64,000 nucleotides of DNA, taken from Ligustrum vulgare (lineage: Eukaryota > Streptophyta > Magnoliopsida > Lamiales > Oleaceae). The stretch covers positions 25,903,128-25,967,127 of the forward strand of contig OY743168.1 in the NCBI GenBank assembly GCA_963555705.1, in the 5' to 3' direction. A model generated the notes under the pieces. The model searched no databases. It was not told where the DNA came from and was given only the letters and a program-made list of their open reading frames with translations. A program made the translations under genes and the position numbers. Numbering within the stretch: the first letter of the stretch is position 1; each line of letters starts with the position of its first letter. Below are positions 10,573-20,494 of this stretch, in pieces.

Positions 10573-12443
10573 TCATTTTCCAATTGGCTTCCCTCTATTT
10601 CTAGCCAACCTTTGAGCCCTTCTTGCCCTCCTCCACATTTCCAAATTTCTCATCCTTGCAAATATTTTCCGAATTTGATAGAGTTTGTGAGCTTGTTGAG
10701 ATATCACATTTGCTGTCGAGGAATTCTCGCTGAGGACTATTTCGTATCCATCACGAAAAGAGTCCATGCCATCAGTAAGCAGCTGCCAGAAGAGGCCACC
10801 AGCAGCTGCTCCACCGCGCTTGGCAGATGCATAAATCTTGTAGTATACGGTATTGAATAACATGTCTCTTTGGTAGGGGCTGAAGCCTGGATCTTTCAAA
10901 GACTTTCCAAACTCTGTAATGAGTAAAGGCTTGTTGAGAACAAATTGAGCATCTTCAATGTGTCCATTGAGCCATTTGTTAAGAAAAGAGAGTTGATTCT
11001 CATTGTCTGAGCTCGATAGCCTGATCGTACGACGAAAATGAAACAACATTACTATCAACTGTACAGATTGCATATTAATTATCATTAATTTAGGAGTTAT
11101 TACCATTGATCTGGATAGGCGTGAACTGTGGCAAAATCGATCCCGGGAATCCGATTATTTGCAATGAAATCAGTTCCTATGTTAAAATTGGGATTAAGGT
11201 TCAACCTATGTGGGGATGATTGTCCATAGAATCCTTCTAAACCAGCTTCCAGCATATGAGCTCTGTCTATGGATTTCACATAAGAGGCCATTTCCATTAT
11301 CCAAGCCTGAAAAAAATAACATAATTATTCACTAATTTTAATTAAATGGAGTATAAATGTCCCAAGATTTGGTAGCAGATGTCATTTATTTCTTGCCCTA
11401 AGGCCTAAAGAGTAGTTGAGGCACATGTATAAACTATACATGGTGGTCCCTAGAACAAATATAGATAATTATCAGGGCCAAATTAATTTCAGGATTGAAT
11501 ATTAAACACCTAATTGTTTCCTCTTTTATAAAGAGAGAAAAGGAAGAAAAGTTATGGACACCCCACAAAAGGACTACTACAAATAAAGTTAATAGTGAAA
11601 TTTCTATATAGAAATTGAAAATCAATATCAAAGATGAAGGGCTGATGAGGACCTGAATGGTTCTTCCTGATGGATCTGAGGTACATCTGGGCTCATTCAT
11701 CAGCTCCCAGGCCATAATTGTTGGGTCATTCTTGTAAAGTATTCCAGTGAATTTGTTGAATCTGTTAAGAAGTGTCTGCAGAAATTACCAGAGGCTATTA
11801 TCATCAAAATACAAGCAAACAGGGCCAACAATTTTGCAAGCTTTTTTGTACCTTACCCTGATATGGTTCTTGTAATATCCCTTAACCACAGAATTTCTGA
11901 AGAAATCATCATCAGAAGTCAAATACTGGCCTGCACTTCTAGCCCAGTTTACATACTGTTTCTTTCCCCCAAAGCTTTCATAATTATTTGCCAAGCTCAA
12001 TACAAGCTTAATCCCATATCTTCTAGCTTCAGCTATGACAAAATCCAACCCCTGGAAGAAGAAGAAAAGTAATTACTAGTTACTATTATCATGAGACTCA
12101 GAGAATAAGTTTATGGAGTATAAAAGAAAGGAACCTCGAACATTTGCTCATTATAAGAGCCAGGAGCATATTGTAAAGGTTTATATCCAGCATCACTGAA
12201 AGCCCAGGTTCTTGCAACGGTGAGGCCATGGCTTGAAGCTTGTTGAAATGCGGCGGAGACTTTGTGTCTCTGAGAAGGATCTGAAGCCACATACATTAGC
12301 CAATAAGCATTGAATCCATTTGCATAAAAAGGACTGCCGTTTAACATGAAATGGATTCCTCGGGTTCTTATGAACCCATCTCCTGCACAGCATTTTTTGT
12401 ACAGAAACAGAAACAGGAATAATGTCACTGCCAAATGCTTCAT
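10573..12443 (-). CDS. MAN: Mannan endo-1,4-beta-mannosidase, GH5 (five exons)
   Basis: Exons on the minus strand: 12443-12135, 12051-11857, 11775-11653, 11306-11104, 11020-10573. All junctions are GT-AG and in frame, giving about 425 residues, the normal size for plant MAN proteins. The protein begins with a hydrophobic signal peptide ([11 protein letters not shown]) for secretion to the cell wall. The mature part opens with [14 protein letters not shown] and continues with NAYWLM and ARTWAFSD. The acid/base Glu lies in [10 protein letters not shown] (exon 3) and the nucleophile Glu in LLITEFG (exon 5). HAYPDQW (split codon between exons 4 and 5) and GGLFWQLL line the active site. Known role: hydrolysis of mannan and galactomannan during wall loosening and seed or organ growth. 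The C-terminal tail is strongly basic ([14 protein letters not shown]). No lesion is visible, so the gene is probably functional. The exact paralogue was not determined. Confidence 0.95.
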
Positions 12444-13986
12444 CTTTATATTTTTTTCCTGTAATTTTTAGTATAACGATTGAAGTAGAAGACTAGAAGG
12501 TTTTAAAAGGTGTGAAAACATGAAGACGGGGGCTCTACAAGTTTTGTCCTTGACCTAAACCATCAAGGAAAATCAACTACATAGATAGAAGACATATTCG
12601 AAATAAAAATTTAAAATATATACTTTTTCCTCCTTTAAAAATAATTTTTCATATATATAAATAGGATAACATACTTTTAAATTTACAATGTGTATGGTAA
12701 ACTATTTATAAATAAAATAAATTTTCAAATTGAAATTCTTTTTCACGAACACGAATTAGAGATTTATCCGCAATATTCACAGAGTTAGCAAGAATGATTA
12801 GAGACTTCAGCAAATGATTCAAGCTGAACAATGCATTTGTCCAAAACGTCGGAGTTGTTTATTCCATGAAAGCAACACCGGAGTTGTTTTTTTGGAGATT
12901 GGGTTGGTGTTCAATGTGCCAAAACTCAAGGTTTAATCCTTCAAAACTCACTTGGGCATTGGAACAATCACAAATGTAGGAAGGAATTGGTTGATGTAAG
13001 AAGATATTTGACCATACACTTCCCTTGACTCTGAAGGTAGGATCACTTTTTGGGGGTTAATTTGACCTTCTTTTCTTATTCCGGGTTTGGACCCCTAATC
13101 CTTCGGAGCCTAAGTACCAAACCCTCTGCATCTTTTAATCATAAATATTTTTCAAATTACTTTTTAACTACATAATTTATCTCGAAAACAACAACATTTC
13201 ATTTATAAATGAAATTTTGATCGCAAAACAGACACTTATAAGTATGAGAGTAACATACGCTTTTTTGTTGATATTTGCAAATAGCTATAAATAATTTTTT
13301 GTTTAGATTTAATGTGATCCACATTTTTTTATCACATATTTGATATTTAATCATTTTTTATCAAAATTAATATAGATTAAACAAAATAAACTAATTTATA
13401 ATCAATTTAGAAACTTTAAAATTGTCAAATTACTTTTTAACCATATATATTTTTTATTTTCTCAACCACTACTTTTTATCTCAAAATCATAAATAAATTA
13501 ACATATAAACCATTACCAAACATAGGCAAAACATGAAATATAACTAGGACGCACAGACGACCAAGAAATGCTCGATTTCACCTTCTATATGATGTACCGT
13601 ACAATTTCATTGAAGCAACCTACGTACTTTGATATAGTTATAATAATACTCAATACTTGATGATAGCAATTTGAAAGAAGACAAAGTAAAGAAGACCCGG
13701 AGGATAATTCAAATGTGAGATGGATTCCATTGATCAAGGCAATCAAGCGATAAAGTATTGAGTAATTGGCTCCATTAACTTTATTTGCTTTTCAGAAAAA
13801 AGGTGTAACCTACACCTATCCTATATTTTTGTGAAATAAAGATAACGGGATAAGAAATACTCGAACCCGACGAGAACTCATCCCAAACGGGACGGAGAAT
13901 CCCGACAAAGACGGGGATGGCCGTCTTATCCCCATCCTCATTCCCGATTAACAATTTCTATTAAAATTTAATGACTCAAACAAAGA

Positions 13987-13988
<2 letters not shown>

Positions 13989-14059
<71 letters not shown>
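13989..14059. repeat. TA microsatellite
   Basis: About 71 bp of pure TA repeat. It creates a spurious open frame of alternating Ile-Tyr. Confidence 0.95.
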
Positions 14060-14061
<2 letters not shown>

Positions 14062-14185
14062 GATTAATGTTCAAAGAATGTGTAAAGATTATTAGATTTA
14101 GTATTAGCGTTGTTCATGTATTTTTTCTTATACTGTTTGTACAAAATTATTTTAGAACTTAAAAAAAATAAAAATTAATAACAAT

Positions 14186-14346
14186 TGGAGATGTAAACGG
14201 GGATTTGCACATTCCCGACCCGTCCCTTCCTGTCCCGTCCCCATCCCCGTCCCGTCCCGTCCCATCACATCCCATCCTCGATTAAATGGGGACGGAGCGG
14301 GATGGGGATGGTAAATCTTTAATAGGACGGGGAAATGCATCTCCAC
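14186..14346. mobile_element. Small GC-rich MITE, hAT-like
   Basis: The left end GGAGATGTAAACGGGGA and the right end TCCCC-like text closing in GCATCTCC are inverse to each other (GGAGATG at both termini). Between them lie tandem CCCGTCC/GGGACGG motifs. This resembles the G-rich elements at 23404-23948 and 53392-53717. The target duplication was not clear. Confidence 0.5.
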
Positions 14347-15183
14347 CCCATACTTGTCCCATTGTCATTCCTATTGTGAAAGAGGTAAATCGCAAGATAT
14401 ATATCTCAAAAGTTGCAAGCTTGGAGGGCTTGCCTTTTGACTTCACTTATCAAGAGCATCATCCATATTTCAGGATTCGAACTCTCCCCACAACAACTGT
14501 AAGTTAAGTTGGAGACTTTCAATCTTCTCATTTTATCACTTGAACATGTGCTTTGGGACAACTTTATTTGCTTTTCATTCCACCGTCACATTGAGTCACA
14601 ACTACTCAAGTTCATTTGCCACCACTTTTTTAACATTTGCCACCACTTTTACTTTAGTTATTATGTATTGTAGAGAAGATGCCTAAAAGTTTTAGCTTAA
14701 TTTTTATTTGAAAATTAAATTATAAAAGCAATACTTATTCTGAAAGTTTCAAGGAAGTCGCATTGAACCAACTTTCTTCTTTTAACCGATAGAAACACTT
14801 TTAAAAAAATTGTCAAATAAATCAAAAATAACTTTTGAATATCAAAAAACAGATTTTGACTTCTTAAAACATCCAAACTGGCCTAGGGACATTTTGTTTT
14901 TTTACTTTGTTCAAAAAAGTAAATAAAATAAAAAACAGTTGACCGTTATTATAAAAATTTCACAAATTTCCGTCTTCCCTAGCTCCCCTGTCACTTACAA
15001 TCTCCTTCTTCCGTTAATTTCAATTCAATGTAAACTGCATTGATTCCGACTTTTCTTTCCCCATTATATTTTTGACACATTAACATATCTTAGCAAATGA
15101 AAATACGTCAACATGTTTTTAGCATTTCAATACATTACCCAATAATATATTCGTATATACTAAAAAGAAATGATATATCAATG

Positions 15184-16788
15184 TGTGACGACCCGAATTC
15201 TCGACCATTCGAGTGCCACTAAAAGTGACTCATATCATATTATCGAGACTTAAATAGAAATGTAAAATTATTCAAAAGAATAATTAGAATCCCATAATTT
15301 TATTTGTGAATAAAAATAGAACATAATTTTCTTACATAAAGTTCAACATAATTATCTCATCAATCTTAACCACTTTTGCCACTTCCATGTTGACCGCCTC
15401 GAACCATCAATTATCTGAAAATGGTAAATATCGTGGAGTGAGATTTATAAAATCCCAGTAAGTATACCAAGCATAAATTTTCTTTTGAAAGCATATGGAT
15501 CATTTTCATCATAACATAGGATAGGATCGAAATACTCATAAACATAGGGAGACACAAGAATTTTACCGAACTTAAATGGCAAGAATTCTTATGTGTAGCG
15601 CTACTAAACTCCGGTCCCCTTAGCATAATCATAAACATATCATATGGAACCCATAACAATCTTGTGAGATTGATTTCATAGCAATGATCCAAACATTTTC
15701 ATAAAAACATAAGATATACTTACATGTCATAAAAACATACTTACTTTTCATAAAAACATAAGGTGTATTTACCTTTCATAAAAACATACTTACTTTTCAT
15801 AAAAACATAAGATATACTTACTTGTCATAAAAACATACTTACTTTTCATAAAAACATAAGGTGTATTTACCTTTCATAAAAACATACTTACTTTTCATAA
15901 AAACATAAGATATAATTACCTTTTAAAAGATTAAAATGAAGTGTAGTAGTAAATGGACCAAAACTTTCTTGACCACCTTGAATTTCTCTTACTTGTGGAT
16001 TTTGTCAAGAGATTGGAAATAAGTGTATATGTGTAGAGTTGTGTGTAAAAGAGATGGGTTTAAATAGATGTATAAAGTTGGCATATTGTAAACATAATCA
16101 TTAAATTCTATTAATTTTAACACATCTTTTTCTTAAAGTAAAGCACCATTCATATACTTTTCCATATTTATACAAATATTATGCTCTTCATGATTACATA
16201 TAATGGAGTCTTATCAACCATTCATATACTTTTCCATATTTATACAAATATTATGCTCTTCATGATTACATATAATGGAGTCTTATCAACCATTCATATA
16301 CTTTTCCATATTTATACAAATATTATGCTCTTCATGATTACATATAATGGAATCTTATCAACCATTCATATACTTTTCCATATTTATACAAATATTATGC
16401 TCTTCATGATTACATATAATGGAGTATATAATTCATTCATATACTTTTCCATATTTATTAAATTAAGATTCTCATAATTATTATATATAATGGAACCTCT
16501 CATGCTTGCATATATTTTCTTAATTTCAATAATAAAAATAATTTTTGTATAAATAAATATTGGGATAACATTGAATTAAGTACTTGGACTTAATATACTT
16601 TAAATCAAGAGAATGGAGATATTTTTAGAAATTCGGAATTTAATTTAAAATCGAACGATCTCGATTATTTCTTGACTTGGCTATACGAATACGTCGTGGC
16701 GTTAACTTAATAAAAATGGGTGAAATAGTAGCGACACGATTTTCTATTAAAATAATTATTAATCGCGTAAAAATTCTTGGTCGCTACA
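15184..16788 (-). repeat. 3' LTR of the gypsy derivative
   Basis: 1605 bp, nearly identical to the 5' LTR but with only two 98-bp units (15696-15920). The 72-bp repeat is at 16145-16460. Substitutions were noticed at the GAACC(A/T)TCAATT, CACATC(T/C)TTTTC and TACTTTT(C/T)CATA sites. Confidence 0.93.
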
Positions 16789-16803
16789 AACTTACCCCCT
16801 TAA
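16789..16803 (-). promoter_or_regulatory. Polypurine tract
   Basis: The minus strand reads TTTAAGGGGGTAAGTT just before the 3' LTR. Confidence 0.8.
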
Positions 16804-16970
16804 AATAATTTCGTCCTCGAAATTAAACTTACTTGATCTTATGATTTCTGAACACTTAATCAGAATCTCTTCTTCTTCTTCTTATGTAGCATCATCGCTA
16901 CCATATTTAACCCAACCATATTTAACCCACTGGACTTTGACTAAATGCATCAATTTATTTTCTTAAGACA
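16795..16970 (-). pseudogene. Gypsy pol C-terminus with decayed chromodomain
   Basis: Minus-strand reading gives VKVQWVKYG, then SDDAT followed by a stop where chromodomains have Trp, then a run of Glu, and finally FEDEIILRG immediately before the polypurine tract. This order (chromodomain, then a short acidic tail ending at the tract) is typical of plant chromoviruses. It identifies the parental lineage even though gag, protease, RT and integrase are absent. Confidence 0.7.
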
Positions 16971-17718
16971 TGAACTTTTCTATCAATAATAGACATATGT
17001 CTACTCATAAATTCTTCTGAATCAAAATGAAAATTCCCAATCGTATGTGATATTTCATCATATCTTGTAGTACTCATGTAACCTGTCACTTATCATCGTA
17101 TCATGTAACCTCAAATATTCGTATTAATATCTCTAAAATTTCAATAAATCTTTACTAACATATCATACCATAATAATTTGTCATTTCTTCTTATCACCAA
17201 ATATCCCAAAATAATTAAAACGATTACCTGAATATTCTCTATGTAATATACCCAAACATGTTATTCACATATCAACATAATCATCAGTTTATCTTTCCAA
17301 TATTTGTAACCCAAAATTTCTGCAAAATTCAATAAACAAATATCTCCCAAATAATTAAAATTCTTAACTCAAATATCATAACATTTCCCGTAAGGTATTC
17401 CTTTCACTTGCACAAACTTATTAATCCTGATTCAATACAGTCCTTATTTCACTTTCACGTATCCCCGTATTATTTCTATACCTTGATTATTATATCAAAA
17501 TATCAGTACCCAAAATCCAAGAAAATATTCCATATCTCAAATCCCGTCATCATCAAATCTTCCTTTTATCAAGAAAGTAAACGGCGCATAACTCTTGTTC
17601 CCTCTTTTCCATTATTCTATTCCGCGCTTTCTTGCTGGAATCAATATCACGCGGATTTCCTCCGATCCTTAATGCTTTTAAATAGTTCATGCTGGGAAGA
17701 GGTTAGATCCATCAAAAC

Positions 17719-18270
17719 ATGGATATCATTCTTACAAACATTCGCAAGTATTATTCCAGTCTTCCAATGAATGATCTGAGGAAAATTTATCGAATAAGAC
17801 TCGAAAGATTGAGGTTGCTGATGGCTCATGGTGTTTCAGAAGATGTTCGCTGGTTGATCGAAGCAAAGGTTCGACTATCTGGTGAATTACCTATGACATT
17901 TCCAAAGCACATGCCTGGTTTAGGCAAAAGCACCTTCGCAAAGAAACGAAGAGCAAAAAGGCTGAATGGTTGCTACAAATGTGCTCGTTGGAACTGTGAT
18001 ACTCGTTGCAAAACAGTAGGATATTCTTCTACTAATCGGGATGATAAAATCAAATTCATAAAGGGTGGACTGAGTAAGGAGTCTTTGGATGATATTCGAC
18101 TGACTCTTGAGACGCACCCAAGTGGTTATGTGCAACGTGAACTTTTCTCCTTATACGCTCAGTTTAACGGGGACAAAAATCGTTATAGTCTCCAAAATAT
18201 AATAGCAAAAGATCCTGTTTGCCAGTCTGTTTTACAAAATGAGGCTTCTGGCAGTTCATCAATGATATAA
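17719..18270 (+). CDS. Virus-like Cys-rich nucleic-acid-binding protein, antisense ORF in the gypsy derivative
   Basis: An intact ORF of 183 codons lies antisense to the retroelement. Residues 1-70 are Leu/Arg-rich and likely helical. A G-x-G-K-S-type turn leads into a strongly basic run (AKKRRAKRL), directly followed by two Cys pairs (C-x2-C-x4-C-x3-C) and, about 20 residues later, a KFIKGG stretch. That order of basic run, Cys cluster and Phe-Ile...Gly is the hallmark of the small nucleic-acid-binding proteins of carla-like flexiviruses (Pfam Carla_C4 type), where they bind RNA/DNA and affect host defence. Here the finger spacing is shorter and the protein longer than usual. The last ~60 residues are unrecognised. 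It may be an endogenised viral gene or a host gene with a similar fold. The open frame is certain; the viral link is inference. Confidence 0.6.
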   Translation: MDIILTNIRKYYSSLPMNDLRKIYRIRLERLRLLMAHGVSEDVRWLIEAKVRLSGELPMTFPKHMPGLGKSTFAKKRRAKRLNGCYKCARWNCDTRCKTVGYSSTNRDDKIKFIKGGLSKESLDDIRLTLETHPSGYVQRELFSLYAQFNGDKNRYSLQNIIAKDPVCQSVLQNEASGSSSMI

Positions 18271-18391
18271 GGTAAATCTCTTGATACACATTTAAAATAT
18301 TTTGCTGTTTTCTTTCACGCGTTTTGGAAATAAAATATATTTATTTCCAGCTTTATCAAACCTCGAGAAAGGAAAATATATTTATTTCCAG

Positions 18392-18549
18392 CTTTATCAA
18401 TTATTTCTGCTCCTACTATTGATGAACTACTGGATAAGCTGCAGTCATATATCTCAATACAAGATCCAGCAGGGGTTAAGATAGATTGGTCGCAAGGAAG
18501 GGGAATCAAGCGAAAATGGAGTCCGGTTAATGTAAACTTAACTTTATGA
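18392..18549 (+). pseudogene. Possible second exon of the virus-like gene
   Basis: A good donor (AAG|GTAAAT) sits just after the TAA stop of the 183-codon ORF, and an acceptor (TTTATTTCCAG) ends at 18391. The reading then stays open for 51 codons (PTIDELLDKLQSYI, then a basic GRGIKRKW segment) to TGA. If spliced, it would be in the same frame, separated from the first part by the single TAA at 18268-18270. The acceptor region is duplicated (18332-18358 and 18371-18399). An intron preserved in antisense orientation would fit capture of a nuclear gene, but expression is unknown. Confidence 0.35.
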
Positions 18550-18559
18550 ATCTTAGAAT

Positions 18560-18775
18560 AGGTGGGGGTAGAGTACGGAGTATTCTTACTCTCGAGACAC
18601 CCCTCTAATTTCCTAGGATTTTCCTTAATGTTTAAATCTTGTGTGTACCTCAAAGGTTCCAGGTGGTAGATTACGGAGTATTCTTACTCTCGAAACACAC
18701 CTTTTTGAAGGTTTCTTTATTTCCTCAAAAGGTCAGAGGTGGTAGGATACGGCTACTCCGGAAACACATCTCTCA
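18560..18775 (+). repeat. Three tandem hairpin-forming repeats
   Basis: Copies at 18560-18605, 18661-18702 and 18735-18773. Each runs from (A)GGTGG to CACC/CATCT, so the ends pair, with an inner TACGGAGTATTCTTACTC segment (stem GAGTA/TACTC, loop TTCT) in copies 1 and 2. Copy 3 has changed the inner stem (GGCTACTCCGG) yet keeps the outer arms and the GAAACAC element. They lie just downstream of the virus-like ORF. Function unknown. Confidence 0.65.
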
Positions 18776-19507
18776 ATTTGAGGAATTTCCCATGTTGCTT
18801 TCTTTTGCTTTTGCGTGTTTTCATGTATTTCCTTTCTAGGGTGACTCTTGTGTGTTCTCCTTATGAGAAAATAATAATATCTCTGTTATCATCTACTAAA
18901 TCTCGTTTGTGATGTAAATGAACTTGTATGTCTAACTTCAATTCTCTTAGTGATTGCATACCATACTATGCTCTTAACTCCAAACGATAAAATTCTAGGC
19001 AGAGTTTTCCTTTGAAATTTGGACTTATCCAAATCGTAAGCATACTTCATAACTCACAATAATAACTAATTGTACATTTGATCACAATTTCATCAAACTT
19101 CAATATCATCATAAATATTCCAGAAAATCAATTCATAATTCCTCAACATAGAAATTTCAAATCATAATTTCTAATATCACCATATCAAGTCCTTATTTCT
19201 CAATAATTAAGAGCCTAAACTTTAAATCTCCAACTTCATAATTCTTCTCATAAAAATCTCAATAAAATCATATCACTTATAATCTCAACATCTCATCATA
19301 ACTTCATAAAACTGACTTTCTATTTCTCGTTTAATCTAAACGATGAATAATTCGAAAATATTATCTAGTCCTTTCTGTTGACTTCTCATACTTAGTGCCA
19401 TGTCTAAAATCAATTATGCAAAGTCCATTTAGGGCTCATCATTTCTAAACTTGACGACAAAGATTATTTTGAAAATCATTCGTAAATCATATTTTTTTTT
19501 TTTTTTC

Positions 19508-19695
19508 AAAATTGAAACTTGAAGAGTGGTACCAATAATCATCCACAGTTTTTCCTTGCTTTTAAGCAAAGGTAGTGATAAAGGGATAAATTATTGAACC
19601 GAAAATTGAAACTTGAAGAGGAAGTACTAATAACTATCCACAGTTTTTCCCTTGTTTTTACACAAAGGTAGTGATAAAGGGATAAATTATTGTAC
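19508..19695. repeat. Two-copy ~93-bp tandem repeat
   Basis: Two head-to-tail copies share AATTGAAACTTGAAGAG and AGGTAGTGATAAAGGGATAA, with a few differences. They are non-coding and lie inside the gypsy derivative near its 5' LTR. Confidence 0.75.
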
Positions 19696-20479
19696 AATTC
19701 ATTATCAATTTTGTTTGTTTAATATATTATTCCATATATTTTGGGCCAAAGTTACAACCCAACTTAATTTCTAATTGAGTCAATCTTACTAAGCTTAATA
19801 TGAACCAAAATTCATATCAATATCCTCTATGTCTCATGATTCTACATTAAAATGAATAAATTAAAATTTAGGCTTCTATCAATTCATATCATACTCAACA
19901 TGTATATTTCACTTAAAGATTCATAACATATGAATATTTCATACTTAACATGTCTTAATAAAATCGTAAATGACTTGCAAAGCATATAACATACCTGGTT
20001 CGAGGAGTCAATACGTGGAGAGTGACATAGTAGAGTGATGAGTTAAAATATTTTTAAAAAAAAATTATTATTAATCATTTCGCATCTTTACATAAGATTG
20101 GGCCTAATTAACCCAAATAAAATTTTATCGTCAAATCTTATTTTCCTTTAGTCCCCGAACTTCTAGAAATTTATCAAAGACATCAATATAAACATCATAT
20201 CACTAACTAATTATATTCCATAAAATCTTCAGAACATTACAAACTCCCTTGCTTAAAATGAATTTTGTCATTGAAATTCGCACATCAAATTTCATCATAC
20301 TTTTCAAAATCATAACCATACTTGACATGTGAAAATTCAAATTTTTTTTTTTAATTGAATAGTGATTTCGTTCACTGTTCATCATGAATAGCACGTCGTT
20401 TTACTGTTCACGTGAATTTTTTTTTTTTTTTTTAAGAAATAAAATTTCAAAAATCTACAGAATCGTTTTTAAAACTCTT

Positions 20480-20494
20480 GTCTCTGATACCAAC
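20480..20494 (-). promoter_or_regulatory. Primer binding site (initiator tRNA-Met)
   Basis: Next to the 5' LTR, the minus strand reads GTTGGTATCAGAGAC. It matches the initiator tRNA-Met complement after a short offset, and it fixes the element's direction. Confidence 0.85.

Larger units (their letters stand above)
12444..15178. other. Intergenic with decayed MITEs
   Basis: No gene. 13130-13230 and 13376-13530 carry the AT-rich MITE text with CAAATTACTTTTTAAC(C/T) that recurs at 35730-35870, 36238-36375, 43430-43570 and 46640-46810. 13860-13950 has GACGGGGATGG-like text related to the small element at 14186-14346. The rest is unremarkable. Confidence 0.45.

Noticed and set aside
13971..14162. 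Frame with alternating Ile-Tyr
   Set aside because: Translation of a TA microsatellite.
15411..15692. 93-codon minus-strand frame present in both LTRs (also 20722-21003)
   Set aside because: It lies wholly in LTR sequence upstream of the tandem array, has no recognisable domain and is duplicated only because LTRs are.
15696..15920. Regularly spaced repeats resembling a CRISPR array
   Set aside because: The spacers alternate between only two sequences and the context is a plant LTR; it is a 98-bp tandem repeat.
16181..16477. Open frame of repeated 24-residue peptide in both gypsy LTRs (also 21688-21984)
   Set aside because: It is the reading of a 72-bp tandem repeat in the LTR; the unit length is a multiple of three, so the frame stays open without coding.
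18560..18775. Hammerhead ribozymes as in plant retrozymes
   Set aside because: A GAAAC box is present but the CTGATGA core box is absent on both strands, so the hairpins do not fit a hammerhead.
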